The notes: generated from the letters alone by a model not told the origin. 64,000 nucleotides of DNA from CAWARU01 sp963805795 (GCA_963805795.1 CAWDVG010000005.1:28726-92725), one strand, 5' to 3'. Positions 19,142 through 29,331 are shown, numbered from the stretch's first letter. A program made the numbers and translations.

Positions 19142-21263
19142 ATGCCGATCATCAGTGCGCCAGTTAAGGTGCATTTACCTGAGGGTGAAAGTCCCTCGAC
19201 GGAAGGAGGAACCAGCTCCACCGAGTAGCGAGTCTTGCGCCCTACCTAGTAATAGAATAGGGATGAAGCGTAGACAGCGGAACATTCGAGCCGAAGCCGA
19301 AAGGCGCGCGGTACGTAAGCCCCGAAAAGGCAAAGTTGATGAGAGTCGATGTGGTTGATAACACAGCAGACAATAGATATCTGGAGGTTGTTCTGGTTTA
19401 TACAAAAGGTATCAATCATCCGGGGTAGAAGACGTTGGCGAGTTTGTAGAGGTAAGTGACATCACCTGGGAAAAGTCCGTATGACCCTTCAAGGAAGAAG
19501 TATTGGAAACGCAAGCCCTCGCAAGGTAAGCGATCCGAAATGGGAAGCGGACTGCTTAGTCAGCCATAGTAGCGAAGAAGCGGTAATAAGAAGACCGGGG
19601 AGTGAAGGGCTAGCAGATTGAAAGAGCGTAAGAGTGAAACAATGTCCGTACACAGACAAGACGGAAATACATGGTTAACGAAAATTGAACGCATAGGTAC
19701 ATTGGCTATTGAGAAACCTGATACTGTATTCAACAACGTTGGACACGTCATTAGTATCAATATGCTAAGGGAGCTATATCAGCAGGCGGATGGGAAGAAA
19801 GCCGTTGGTATCGATAAGGTGACCAAAGAGAAGTACGGGAAAAGACTAGAGGAAAATCTCGAAGATCTAATCAAACGTATTCGCAGAGGCACCTATAAAC
19901 CGCGACCATCAAGAATCGTGGAGATCCAAAAAGAGGACGGGAGTACGAGGCCACTAGCAATAACTTGTTTTGAAGATAAATTAGTACAGACTGCTGTAAA
20001 CACTATCTTGAGCAAGGTATTTGAGCCAATATTTCTGTCAACCTCATATGGTTTCCGCCCCAATCGTAATTGTCATGACGCACTAAAAGCGTTAAAAGCA
20101 GCCACCTATCGTTTTTCTAATGGCGCTGTTGTGGAAATTGATCTTCAGAAATATTTTAACACGATCCCTCATAAGACACTGTTGGAATGTTTAAGGAAGA
20201 AAATTACAGACAGAAGATTCCTGCACTTGGTGCAAGTATTAATTACGGCCCCAATTAGTGTAGGTGATGCTGTTGAGAAGAATACGATTGGCTGTCAGCA
20301 GGGTTCGAGTATATCACCCACTCTAGCTAACATATACCTACATTATGTTGTGGATACTTGGTTTGAAGAAATCAAAAAGACACACATAAAAGGAAATGCC
20401 GAGTTAGTGCGCTACGCTGATGATATGGTATTTACTTTTGAGCGGAAGATGGATGCAGAGCGATTTTATGAAGCGCTACCGAAAAGGCTCGGGAAATATG
20501 GCCTGAAACTGCATGCTGATAAATCACAAGTGATAGCCTCTGGGTGCAATGCAGCACTAAAAGCGGCTAATGAAGGTGATCGATTGGCTACATATAAATT
20601 TCTTGGTTTCACATGTTATTGGGGTATGTCGGAAACGAAAAAGTTCTGGAGGTTAAAATACACTTCGAGAGCGGATCGCTTTACGCGTAAACTTAATGGA
20701 CTACGAGAATTTCTGAGAAAGAATCGAAATGCAGGAACAGGTAAGACTATTAAACGAGTGATTAAGGTAGTGGTTGGATGGGTAAACTACCATGGTATTT
20801 CGGATAACGGAAGACGAGTAAGATCGTTTCTGAATGTTACGAAAAGAATAATATTCTGGTGGATTAACCTTCGTGGTGGTCGAAAGCGAATGAAGTGGGA
20901 ATCATATATCAACATGCTAGTTAGATTAAAATTTCCTACGAAATTCAAAATAGTATCAATATTTCCCAATGTACTGAATAGAACCTAAAGTTCGTCGAGT
21001 AGTCGGGAACCGTATGCGGGAATTCTGCACGTACGGGTCTGAGGAGGGGCTGGCAGGAGCGATCTTGCCGGTCTACTCACACCCCCATCCAGACCAAAAA
21101 CCTTGAAAAAATCCGCATCCAAGTACCATCTGTTTTATTGGAAGAAATCAACAGTTATTGCAAGGAGTTTTCTATTGCTGAGGTGGAAGATTTTTTCAAT
21201 GAAGCTGCAAGACATGTGTTAAAAACAGATCGAGACTGGAGAAAAATTATTAAAAAAGATTGA
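19142..21263 (+). CDS. small island-head gene split by group II intron
   Basis: Exon 1 is 19142-19168 (MPIISAPVK) and exon 2 is 21081-21263. Joining them at the predicted splice sites keeps the frame and gives a 69-residue protein continuing TPIQTKNLEKIRIQVPSVLL and ending DRDWRKIIKKD. The segment from KIRIQVP, with two helices after one strand, looks like a ribbon-helix-helix DNA-binding protein, but I do not recognise a named family. The upstream leader and the ardA gene 136 bases downstream suggest the regulatory head of an integrative element. Splicing would be needed for expression. Exon 1 is also present at 62218-62244 with silent differences. Confidence 0.6.
19169..21080 (+). mobile_element. 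group II intron, complete (copy 1)
   Basis: A 1.9-kb retroelement. The 5' end is GTGCATTTACCTGAGGG directly after codon 9 of the host gene. A maturase gene is inside. The 3' end has a domain V hairpin around 21007-21045 (GAACCGTATGCGG ... GCACGTACGGG) and a domain VI helix with a candidate branch-point A ending CTACTCAC at 21080. The boundaries are supported because exact removal restores the host reading frame. The first 917 bases are indistinguishable from 62245-63161. Confidence 0.85.
19642..20988 (+). CDS. ltrA: group II intron reverse transcriptase/maturase
   Basis: Intron-encoded protein that helps the RNA splice and copies it into new sites. The start is placed at ATG 19642 (MSVHRQDGNTWL); a TTG 24 bases upstream is less likely. 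RT blocks are visible: GIDKVTKEKYG, TRPLAITCFEDKLVQTA, YGFRPNRNCHDALKA, VVEIDLQKYFNTIPH, GCQQGSSISPTLANIYLHY and the active site VRYADDMVF. The maturase (X) domain follows with TYKFLGFTCYWG and WVNYHGISDNGRR. No HNH endonuclease domain is seen, so retrohoming would not use one. The gene is intact and the ribozyme ends are present, so this element may be active. That fits its second, near-identical copy at 62.2 kb. Confidence 0.92.
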   Translation: MSVHRQDGNTWLTKIERIGTLAIEKPDTVFNNVGHVISINMLRELYQQADGKKAVGIDKVTKEKYGKRLEENLEDLIKRIRRGTYKPRPSRIVEIQKEDGSTRPLAITCFEDKLVQTAVNTILSKVFEPIFLSTSYGFRPNRNCHDALKALKAATYRFSNGAVVEIDLQKYFNTIPHKTLLECLRKKITDRRFLHLVQVLITAPISVGDAVEKNTIGCQQGSSISPTLANIYLHYVVDTWFEEIKKTHIKGNAELVRYADDMVFTFERKMDAERFYEALPKRLGKYGLKLHADKSQVIASGCNAALKAANEGDRLATYKFLGFTCYWGMSETKKFWRLKYTSRADRFTRKLNGLREFLRKNRNAGTGKTIKRVIKVVVGWVNYHGISDNGRRVRSFLNVTKRIIFWWINLRGGRKRMKWESYINMLVRLKFPTKFKIVSIFPNVLNRT

Positions 21264-21398
21264 AAAACTATTTACTGAAAACGTACTTTAGTCTATTATT
21301 AATAGTGAGTTTTATGTAGTAAGAAACAGAGCGGAATGCAACAGTGTTTCAGCACCGTCACATTCCTAAACACAGTTAGACTTACAAGGAGTCCGACC

Positions 21399-21962
21399 AT
21401 GTCTGATGACAGAATAAATGATCTCGTCCATCCAAACAACCCCCCACTAATTGATAAATTAACCCCCCAAATTTATGTCGCTTGTTTAGCGACTCATAAT
21501 GCAGGTAGGCATTACGGGGCCTGGATTAATGCTACACAAAAAGTTGAACAAATCCACCAAGATATCCAAAAAATGTTATCGAGTAGTCCAATCCCAAATG
21601 CTGAAGAATGGGCTATACACTCTCACAACTTTGGTACCATAACTTTAAGCGAAAATGAAGATCTTGAAGTAGTCCAAAGCATAGCAGTCTTTTTAGTAGA
21701 ACATGGTTCGCTCGGTGCGGGGATCTTGGCTTATTATGGTGACATCGATTCAGCAAAAGATGCTATGGAAAACCATTATGAAGGGTTATATGAAAACCAC
21801 TTGGAGTTTGCAATAAATCTCTTTGATGATTGCTATATGAGTGCCATTCCTGAAGCAATTCAAGCTTACATCGACTATGCCTCTTTTAAACGAGACATAT
21901 TCCTTGATGAATTTTTCTCTTTAGACATAGAGGGAAAGAGGCATGTATTTTCGCGCAATTAA
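21399..21962 (+). CDS. ardA: ArdA-type antirestriction protein
   Basis: DNA mimic that blocks type I restriction-modification enzymes when a conjugative element enters a new host. The start is ATG 21399, after AAGGAG; an upstream in-frame start at 21336 has no ribosome binding site. The 187 residues show the family order: TPQIYVACLATHNAGRHYGA near the N-terminus, PNAEEWAIHSHNFGTITLSE in the middle, AVFLVEHGSLGAGILAYYGD, and the C-terminal YIDYASFKRDIFLDEFF. Many acidic residues are present. It lies immediately behind the island-head gene, the usual place for early-entry functions of integrative and conjugative elements. Identity is confident; the target enzyme is unknown. Confidence 0.9.
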   Translation: MSDDRINDLVHPNNPPLIDKLTPQIYVACLATHNAGRHYGAWINATQKVEQIHQDIQKMLSSSPIPNAEEWAIHSHNFGTITLSENEDLEVVQSIAVFLVEHGSLGAGILAYYGDIDSAKDAMENHYEGLYENHLEFAINLFDDCYMSAIPEAIQAYIDYASFKRDIFLDEFFSLDIEGKRHVFSRN

Positions 21963-22100
21963 GGAGCGTAGAACCAAGAAAGAAAGTAGCGGCATATCAG
22001 CATAAAGCTAACGTGCCGCAACCCATAAGGTATCAGTGCTACCAACACTAATGCCCTATTAACCAAACCCAACTATATAGGAGTTAGAGTTATGATCGAG

Positions 22101-23989
22101 TAGAACTATCCCCCACTGTGAGTGAAGGATAGTCCCCTCGCAGATCCCCGCATGCAGTTTTCCCGCACGGGGCTCTTCAAGAACTGTTTCAGTGTATTAG
22201 CGTTTCGCATATGGGTTCCACCCCAATGGTTTTAGTTTCAGCATTTTCAGAGGCAACATCAGTGGGTGATTCCTTAATCTTTCATAGAATCCATCCCACG
22301 TGTATGAATACTTTTGGCTTCGTCGATTCAACCACTTGAACAGAGATTTGACTGCCTCATTGTAGAAATGATTCAGCTTTAAGCGATTCATCCAATAACC
22401 ATAGTAGTTATTATGTCCTCTTATCTTCTGCCTGGCTAACTCCCAAATTTCTTTCAATTGCAGTCGATTTCTAACCTTCTTTATCCATTGATCAAATTCC
22501 TGAAAGGCTTTAATCAGTTTCTCCTTTTGGGTCTTCAGTTTAAGGATAATCCTCGAACCTTGTTTACCCCAATAAAAAGTGAAGCCTAGAAAACTAAATT
22601 GTTGATGTCCTTTCTTTGGCAGAGCAAAAATTCTTGTTTTCTCTTGATTGAGAGATAAACCATACTCTTTCACTCTGCTTTCCAGGTCACTCAAAAACTT
22701 CTTTGCAGTATTTTCTTCCGTGAAGAAGAAAACTGCATCATCTGCATATCTTACGATTACGTTGCTATATGATCCATAGTTTTTCATGAACCATTGATCA
22801 ATAACTTCGTTAAGATAGATATTCGCTAGGACTGGACTCATGCATGATCCTTGCTGTGTTCCTAATTCACTTGGAAGTCTTTCACCTTCATGGTTAATTA
22901 GTTCACCTTTCATGAACCTTCCAATAAGTCCCTTGAACCTATTATCTGAGATTCTTGTTCCAATTATGTGCATTAACTTCTTATGCGGAATTGTATTAAA
23001 GAATTTCGAAAAGTCTATTTCTACTACATGCTGTCTCCGATTTTTGCAGAGAGAGTTGTAGCTTGCTTCAATAGCATTATCTGTTGACTTGTTTGGTCGA
23101 TAACCAAACGAGTTTCTTATAAACAGTGGTTCGTATACTTGGGTTAAAATTTTCCCAACCACCCAATCCACAAGTTTATCTTCAAAACAAGCTATAGCAA
23201 TTGGCCTGGTTTTACCGTTAGCTTTTGGAATTAGAACTTCCCGTTTTGGCTGAGGCCTATAGGTACCTTTGTGGATTCTGTTTTCCAGATCTTTCAGGTT
23301 TTCCTTTAGGCTTTTACCATACTCAGACTTGCTTACGCTGTCTACACCCAATGCTTTCGTTCCATCGATCGCCCTGAATGCCTCCTGAAGGGAGTCCACA
23401 TTGATATGTGTTAAGAGATTTGAGAACACACAATTTTTATCATGTGCCTTCACACCTATTCTTACCCATCGATTTAGAATGGTACCTGCTAGCAGGCCAT
23501 CCGTCATTCGCCCTTTTACTCCGCTGCTGTGTGCAGAAAGGGTATCTGTAGTAAGATTCAGTTCCTGTCGATCCCTTTGCTCCATCGACATTACTCGACT
23601 TCCTGGCTAGTATGGATCGATCTGACTTCCTTATAGAGTATGATACTCATCTTGAAATTATCTTTCTTGATTTCGTACTTTAACATCCTGTTTAAACTCC
23701 ATGAGGCTCTCCCACGTTCCGCGCGTTTACTATGTCTGCATGCAATGCTCTTCGACTCCGGAAGGCCAGTTTTACCTGGTATTGCCTTCACTTCATTAGC
23801 ACGAGCTCGGCCCTTCACATCCGTTTATCTCTCGAAGCTCTATCGCTTAAAGGGGATATTTCCCCTAACAGCCTGCAGACTCTCTGTCTACGCTTCACAT
23901 ATTTCGTTGCCTATTATGTGCAAGACTCGATACTTGGCTCTTATAAAGATTACCTAGACAGGACTAAATATCTTGCGAAAATATCGCAC
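22101..23989 (-). mobile_element. group II intron, second lineage, antisense to island
   Basis: A 1.9-kb intron on the minus strand. The 5' end, read on the minus strand, is GTGCGATATTTTCGC at 23989. The 3' end has a domain V hairpin (GAGCCCCGTGCGG ... TGCATGCGGGG) and a domain VI stem ACTATCC/GGATAGT, ending near 22101. It lies about 140 bases after ardA, opposite to the local direction of transcription, so it cannot be spliced from an ardA transcript. The flanking frames (ATGATCGA on the left, CTGTGAGTAAACG on the right) do not join into a long gene. Confidence 0.8.
22197..23591 (-). CDS. ltrA: group II intron reverse transcriptase/maturase
   Basis: A 464-residue RT/maturase, intact. RT blocks: GVDSVSKSEYGKSLKENLKD, TRPIAIACFEDKLVDWVVGK, SFGYRPNKSTDNAIEA, VVEIDFSKFFNTIPHKKLMH, GTQQGSCMSPVLANIYLNEV and VRYADDAVFFF. 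The maturase domain has FSFLGFTFYWGKQGSR and IRGHNNYYGYWMNRLKLNHF. No HNH domain is present. It is related to, but clearly diverged from, the maturase at 19642, so this is a separate lineage rather than a copy. The start is ATG 23591 (MSMEQRDRQELNL). Confidence 0.92.
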   Translation of the reverse strand: MSMEQRDRQELNLTTDTLSAHSSGVKGRMTDGLLAGTILNRWVRIGVKAHDKNCVFSNLLTHINVDSLQEAFRAIDGTKALGVDSVSKSEYGKSLKENLKDLENRIHKGTYRPQPKREVLIPKANGKTRPIAIACFEDKLVDWVVGKILTQVYEPLFIRNSFGYRPNKSTDNAIEASYNSLCKNRRQHVVEIDFSKFFNTIPHKKLMHIIGTRISDNRFKGLIGRFMKGELINHEGERLPSELGTQQGSCMSPVLANIYLNEVIDQWFMKNYGSYSNVIVRYADDAVFFFTEENTAKKFLSDLESRVKEYGLSLNQEKTRIFALPKKGHQQFSFLGFTFYWGKQGSRIILKLKTQKEKLIKAFQEFDQWIKKVRNRLQLKEIWELARQKIRGHNNYYGYWMNRLKLNHFYNEAVKSLFKWLNRRSQKYSYTWDGFYERLRNHPLMLPLKMLKLKPLGWNPYAKR

Positions 23990-24010
23990 CTGTGAGTAAA
24001 CGCCAGCTTC

Positions 24011-24298
24011 GTGGCGCACGCTGAAAATAGAATATCAGATTATTTGTTAATGATAAAGCAGCAAATGGATTCGCAAGAAACACTGTTTGAATATCTTGTT
24101 AAAGTCGAAGCCATGATTGAAATAGTCTTGGCAAAAGACTTAGGCGATTTTTCAAAAGAAAAAATGCACAATTACCTTTGGGCGGTAAGTGACCTAGTAG
24201 GTAAAGCTCGGGAACTTAACGATGATTTATTGGATAGGCTAATAAGGTTAACGCCGTTATTGCTTAAGTTCGATGTACCCATGCTCTACAGAGAGTAG
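24011..24298 (+). CDS. small hypothetical helical protein
   Basis: A 95-residue frame with a GTG start (MAHAENRISDYLLMIKQQMD). It is predicted to be all-helical, with a Leu-rich second half (DDLLDRLIRLTPLLLKFDVP). It begins 21 bases after the antisense intron, so its original upstream region was displaced, and a longer native start may have been lost. Its reading direction matches ardA and the following regulator gene. No family is recognised. Coding potential looks reasonable but unproven. Confidence 0.5.
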   Translation: MAHAENRISDYLLMIKQQMDSQETLFEYLVKVEAMIEIVLAKDLGDFSKEKMHNYLWAVSDLVGKARELNDDLLDRLIRLTPLLLKFDVPMLYRE

Positions 24299-24351
24299 AG
24301 AGCGATATATACTTCATTCCGCTTAACTCCCTGTCTTGGTATCATAACCTT

Positions 24352-24537
24352 GTGATAGGGGAGTTTGTGGAGATTGGGGGTTATATCAGATTTTTGATAC
24401 GATTCGTAGCTAAGGCCAAGGTGAAGATTTCGAGCTTGCAGAAGAATTTAAGTTGTTTGACTTTAGATAGAGGTTATCAACAAAGCGGTAGATCTGCTAA
24501 GCAACGACCAGGCCTTGAAGTAGTACTGCATGATTAA
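24352..24537 (+). CDS. possible small ORF overlapping next gene
   Basis: A 61-residue frame with a GTG start and no recognisable domain; it ends LDRGYQQSGRSAKQRPGLEV plus a short tail. It overlaps the most upstream start of the next gene by a few bases. It is weakly supported and may be chance. Confidence 0.25.
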   Translation: MIGEFVEIGGYIRFLIRFVAKAKVKISSLQKNLSCLTLDRGYQQSGRSAKQRPGLEVVLHD

Positions 24538-24548
24538 GGGGCAGGATA

Positions 24549-25978
24549 TGACGTTAGATGAAGTTAATGATTTAGTGGCAAGGGTAAAAAAAGAAAATCG
24601 CGAAGTAGAGTTTAAATCTACAACGGCTGAAATACATAAAGCATGTAGGACTCTCTGCGCTTTTTTAAATGGGCGTGGTGGCGTTGTGCTGATTGGCGTA
24701 AAAAATAATGGTCATCCAGTAGGACAAATGGTAACAGATCCCACGTGTCAAGAGATAGCCAATGACATAAGAAAAATTGAACCACCCGTAGCGGTAGAAG
24801 TAAATTATATACCCTTGGGAGATAAGTTTGTCATATCAATGGAGGTTCCTGCGGGCGATCACATGCCTTATGTCTTTGATGGTCGCCCTTATCATCGAGT
24901 CGAAAACGAAACCCTAGTCATGCCACAGCATTTATATGAACAATTGATCGTTAGAAGGGGACAACTTAATCATGCATGGGATGAATATATAAATAACGAA
25001 TATACAGTTGCCGATTTAGATCATGATGAAATTCGAAGAGCAATGAAAAAGGGCGTTGTAGCCAAACGAATACCTGAATCTGCTTTGGAAGATGACATCA
25101 TAACCAATCTTGAAAGACTGAAACTCTTAAAAAATGGTAAGCCGAAAAATGCAGCGATTGTGCTGTTTGGTAAGGATATGGATTCAGATTTTTCACAATG
25201 TATGATTAAAATGGCCAGATTTAAAGGGGATGATAAATCAAACAATTTTATTGATAACCAACAAGTTTATGGGAATGCCTTTAAAATCTTTTCTGAAGCC
25301 AGTAATTTTATGGAAAAACATTTAAATATTGCAAGTTTTATGCAGGAAGGAAGTTTTGCTCGAGTTGATAAATTTACTGTTCCTGTGCTCGCCGCTCGCG
25401 AGGCAATGATCAATGCAGTAAGTCACAGATTATATCAGAATAATTCTGCCATTTCATTGGCTATATATGATAGCAAGATGGAGATTTGGAACAGCGGTGT
25501 TTTGCCTAGAGAGCTTAGCCTAGAAGATTTAAAAGAAAAACATGAATCACTTCCTAGAAACAAACTAATTGCAAGAACATTGTACAAACTAGGTTTTATA
25601 GAAAGATGGGGCAATGGTACCATTTCCATGTTTGAAGAATGCAGAAAACATGGGCTTCCTGATCCTATATTTGAAGAATACTCCAGTGGCTTATCCGTGC
25701 AATTTATTTTTGAACAACCGATTGGTCCTCAAACGAAAGTCTCGAATAAATATGAGCTGAAGATCTTGGCTTTAAATAGGAATTTATCAAAGAGACAACA
25801 TAATATTGTTCAAATTCTTAATACATTTGGTGAACTTAAAGCAAATGAAATTATGACAAAATTAAATGAATCAGTGACTGAAAGAACGTTAAGAAACGAC
25901 TTGGCTGCGCTCAAGGAATTAGATTTAATAGATTTTCGTGGACGTGCACGCTCATCAATCTGGTTTTTAAAACAGTGA
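24549..25978 (+). CDS. AlbA_2/HATPase transcriptional regulator (RecG-like)
   Basis: About 476 residues from ATG 24549; an ATG 19 bases earlier is possible. The N-terminal AlbA_2 (Schlafen-type, putative DNA-binding) domain is marked by EVEFKSTTAEIHKACRTLCA and GRGGVVLIGVKNNG. A GHKL ATP-binding segment of the RecG-like C-terminal family follows (AAREAMINAVSHRLYQNNSA, EIWNSGVLPREL, GFIERWGNGT). A winged-helix segment ends the protein (LSKRQHNIVQILNTFGELKA, LNESVTERTLRNDLAAL). Such proteins are often called ATP-dependent DNA helicase RecG-related, although they lack helicase motifs. A regulatory role in the island is the usual inference. A broken paralogue lies at 46311-47589. Confidence 0.85.
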
Positions 25979-26000
25979 TATTAAAGCTATTATCAGAGTA

Positions 26001-26062
26001 ATTGGGAAGTATTGGGCAAAATCAGGAAGTATTAGGAAGAATCAGGAAGTATCTGGAAAAGT
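26001..26062 (+). repeat. three tandem ~20-bp repeats
   Basis: Just after the regulator gene, a unit like ATCAGGAAGTATTAGGAAGA occurs about three times in a row with small differences. It does not extend a coding frame. It could be a slippage-prone spacer or binding-site cluster. Confidence 0.4.
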
Positions 26063-26182
26063 CTTTGGGAGATTAATGAGGGTAAAGTCAGGAGTAAAAA
26101 ATTATGGTTAATGATAAGAGATTAGAGGGTATTTTACCTTCCAAAATTCTTCAAGTCCATCCAGATGGGTACGAATGGTTGA

Positions 26183-28149
26183 GTGCATAAAAGGATGAAA
26201 AAAGAAAAAGAAATATTTGATGAACTCGTCGAATTATGTGTTTCTCCAGGATATATACATGCGATTGCATTTTTATGTTTTGAAAATAGTGGGGTTACTA
26301 TTGAGAAAGAGTTTAATGCGCAGGCTATTAGAGAATCTTTTGAAAGAAACAGGAGTAAGTTGGTTCGCAACGAGATTGTAACTTTAATAGGCTTGTTAAT
26401 TAGGCATCAAATAGATTATCAATTGCCGTCTCAAAAAATAATTGAAAGATACTTAAATAGAACTATTTTTCTGTTACGAGAGTTGCAAAAAACCTTTTCG
26501 ATTTCAAACATTCATGGCTTTAATGAGACTGAAAATCCATTTACTCAAGGAACTTATTTAAGAGAACCAATTTTTTATGGGGGTGAATCCGCATACACCT
26601 TTCAATATCTGGATTTTTCTGTTAATAAATATGTAAATGATAATCATTGGTTGGAAGCCAAAAAAGGTTTTACAATTGAAGCTGCAAGAGATGTAGTAAA
26701 TGCAATAATCAGTTTTCAAAACAAAAAAATCTTCTCTACATTAAAAAGTTTTCAATACATTAATCCTGAAAAATGGACTCTTCTTCCAGGATATATGTTT
26801 AGCAAAGATGATATTGTAGCTGAATCAGGGATCGATGTTTCTACAGTAGAAAAGGTTTTGATAGCATTCTCAGTTAATAAAAATGAATTGAACGATAAAT
26901 TTAATTCAGTCAGCGATTTAACGAAATTAATCCATCTCCATTAATTAATATTGATGGTAATACATTCATTTTATTTCAAGCTTACAGCATTGTTGAATCA
27001 TTATACGAGTCGCCATTTTTCTGGATGAATTCTGACAAAAACTATTCTGCAAAAGCTTTAAATAACAGAGGAAAGTATACCGAAACTTTTGCATACGACA
27101 AACTCGTACGTGTCTTTGGTAAGGAAAGAGTATTTTTAAATGTTAAAATTAATGAACTTAAAGGAAAAGAGCCTGGAGAAATTGATGTTTTAGTGATTTT
27201 TGGTGACAGAATTATTGTTCTTCAAGCGAAATCAAAAAGATTAACTATTGAATCTCGAAAGGGTAATGATCAGGCGATTAAACAGGATTTTGAGAAAAGC
27301 ATCCAGAACTCCTATTCACAAGCCTATCAATGTTCCCAGTCTTTGCTCAATAATAACTGTAAATTTAATGTTGATTCAAAAGAAATCATAATCCCTAAAG
27401 ATATTCGAGAAATATATATTTTTTGTATTGTGGCAGATCACTATCCATCTCTGACTTTCCAGGCAAGACAATTTCTTCAGTATAAGCAAACGGATATAAT
27501 CTTTCCGCCTTTTGTTATGGATGTTTTTTTGTTAGATGTGATGACGGAAATGTTATGCTCTCCTTTATATTTTTTCAGTTATGTTAATCGTCGAGTTTGC
27601 TATTTTGAACGATTAATAGTACCAAATGAGCTTGTAGTCCTTTCGTATCATCTTCAGAATAACCTTTGGCTTGATGAAGAAGTTAGCATGATGGGTTTTG
27701 ATTATGAGCTTATACATGAATTAGATGCAGCAATGGCTGTGCGTAGGTTGGGTGTTCCGGGAAATGAAAATGTGGATGGAATATTAACACGATTTTCAGA
27801 TACATTTTTTCAAAAAATTATCCAGAGGATAGAGAGTATTGAAGAAGGATTGGATCTGGGATTTATACTTTTAACTCTTAATGAGGAAACAATTAAAATG
27901 ATAAATAATAGTATTGAGCAAACTATAAATAAAGCAGTGACTGATTATATAAATCATGATTTATCCATTGGGTTTAAAAAATCCGGTCTCACAATACATT
28001 GCAATGGGTTTTCTGATGCCGTTGCTTGGACAAAATTAGAGGAACATTGTAAGAGAAAAAAATATATGTCGAAAGTTGATCAATGGTTTGGTGTTTGTAT
28101 TTTTCCTGAAAAAAGTCAGTTAAAATTAAGATTCATAATATGCTTGTAA
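26183..28149 (+). pseudogene. NERD-domain protein, one frameshift
   Basis: One gene of about 650 codons is split into two frames. The first part (26183 to about 26930) is helical and unnamed. The second part reads through from about 26930 (NPSPLINIDGNTFILFQAYS, then SPFFWMNSDKNY) into a nuclease-related NERD domain. That domain has GEIDVLVIFGDRIIVLQAKS, the Asp ... Gln-x-Lys arrangement of PD-(D/E)xK-like nucleases. A conserved-looking helical C-terminal half follows (PPFVMDVFLLDVMTEML, DAAMAVRRLGVPGNENVDGI). A one-base loss near 26925 (CGAAATTAATCC) separates the frames. The intact family is widespread but of unknown function. The domain call is by eye. Confidence 0.65.
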
Positions 28150-28184
28150 TATAGATGAAAAATAAGGTTGATTTAGAACGGAAA

Positions 28185-28885
28185 TTATAAAAAAATCGAG
28201 ATGCCGTCTTTAATACAATCTTGTATAATTTTGATTTGATCAGGGTAACTTGCACCTTGAAAAAATAACCCTTTGGTACCCAATACATATGAGGTCGCGC
28301 CGCATTTATACAATCTTGGAATATTATTTTCATCTAGAGCACCATCTACTTCAATTGTTAAATGTCTAAATTCAAAGTCATTGACCCTTTTTTTCAGATT
28401 TCTTACTTTTTCGTAGGAGGCTTCTATAAACGGTTGACCAGAAAAACCTGTGATAACAGACATAATTAAAATTTTATCCGTTATACTCATCAAATCTTCG
28501 GTTAAATTGTCAACAGGAGTATCATGATTGAGCGCTATCCCAACTTTAATATTAGATTTTTTTGTTTCAAGAAGTAAATTACTAATATCATCAGAAGATT
28601 CAAGATGGTAAGTAATACAATCTGGTCTTAAAGCTAATCAATTTATCAAAAAAATTCACTAGGAGCTTCCACCATTAAATGGATATCAATAGGCATAGAG
28701 GTAATTTTTTTAATGGCTTCTATTTCATAAAAATTCATGGCAAAATTTTTAACAAATCTACCATCCATAATATCTATATGTAAGGAATCACAATTGGCCT
28801 TTTCTAGCGAATAAATTTCATCCTGCAATTTAAGAATATTGCAGCACATTAACGATGCGCCAATGGTTAATGGTAAATTTATCAT
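28185..28885 (-). pseudogene. ribulose/allulose-phosphate 3-epimerase, frameshifted
   Basis: Class of TIM-barrel epimerases (Rpe/AlsE) that interconvert ketose phosphates at C3. The N-terminal frame has IGASLMCCNILKLQDEI, then LHIDIMDGRFVKNFAMN and MPIDIHLMVEAPSEFF, giving the metal-binding His and Asp. The C-terminal frame has VGIALNHDTPVDNL, MSVITGFSGQPFIEASYEKV and LTIEVDGALDENN, giving the second active-site Asp. The joining segment RPDCITYHLESSDD is present but in another frame. Two extra T residues on the coding strand, one in a run of seven near 28655 and one near 28637, account for both shifts. The start codon overlaps the rpiB stop, so the two genes form an operon. AlsE-like is as likely as Rpe. 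Confidence 0.75.
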
Positions 28886-29331
28886 GCTGAGAATTCGCCA
28901 TTTTCAATTGAGGATATCATTTCTAATCTTTGATCATGGCGGCCCCCTTCATATTCGCTTTCAAGCCATGTTTGTATAATTAACCTTATGAGTTCACCGT
29001 TAACAACTTTGGAACCGATTGCGAGTATATTGGTGTTATTATGTTCACGTGACATTTTTGCGGTATAACAATCTATACAATTTACTGCTCTGATCCCAGG
29101 AACTTTATTAGCTGCAATAGCCATGCCGACGCCGGTACCACAAAATAATATCCCTTTCTTAAAATTATTTTTGGCAAGCTCTTTTGCAACCTGATAGGCA
29201 TAGAGCGGATAATGAACCCTCTCTTCAGAAAAACAGCCATAATCTTCGCATTCATAACCAAGAATGTTGATGAAATCTTTCATTTCTTGTTTTAAATGAA
29301 ACCCAATATGATCGCTTGCGATAATAATCAT
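28882..29331 (-). CDS. rpiB: ribose-5-phosphate isomerase B
   Basis: RpiB/LacAB-type isomerase of the pentose phosphate pathway (ribose 5-phosphate to ribulose 5-phosphate; related enzymes act on allose 6-phosphate). The 149 residues match the family. IIIASDHIGFHLKQEMKDF starts the protein; GILFCGTGVGMAIAANKVPG carries the active-site Cys and Thr; CYTAKMSREHNNTNILAIGS carries the catalytic His region. Its stop overlaps the start of the epimerase gene, so in an intact operon the products would convert allose- or ribose-type phosphates stepwise. The pairing resembles rpiB and alsE in other proteobacteria. The location inside an island suggests acquisition. Confidence 0.88.
   Translation of the reverse strand: MIIIASDHIGFHLKQEMKDFINILGYECEDYGCFSEERVHYPLYAYQVAKELAKNNFKKGILFCGTGVGMAIAANKVPGIRAVNCIDCYTAKMSREHNNTNILAIGSKVVNGELIRLIIQTWLESEYEGGRHDQRLEMISSIENGEFSA

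Noticed and set aside
19175..19405. Opposed ~76-codon frames at the start of the group II introns (also at 62.2 kb)
   Set aside because: They lie in the structured domain I of the ribozyme and are repeated only because the intron is repeated; no coding signature.
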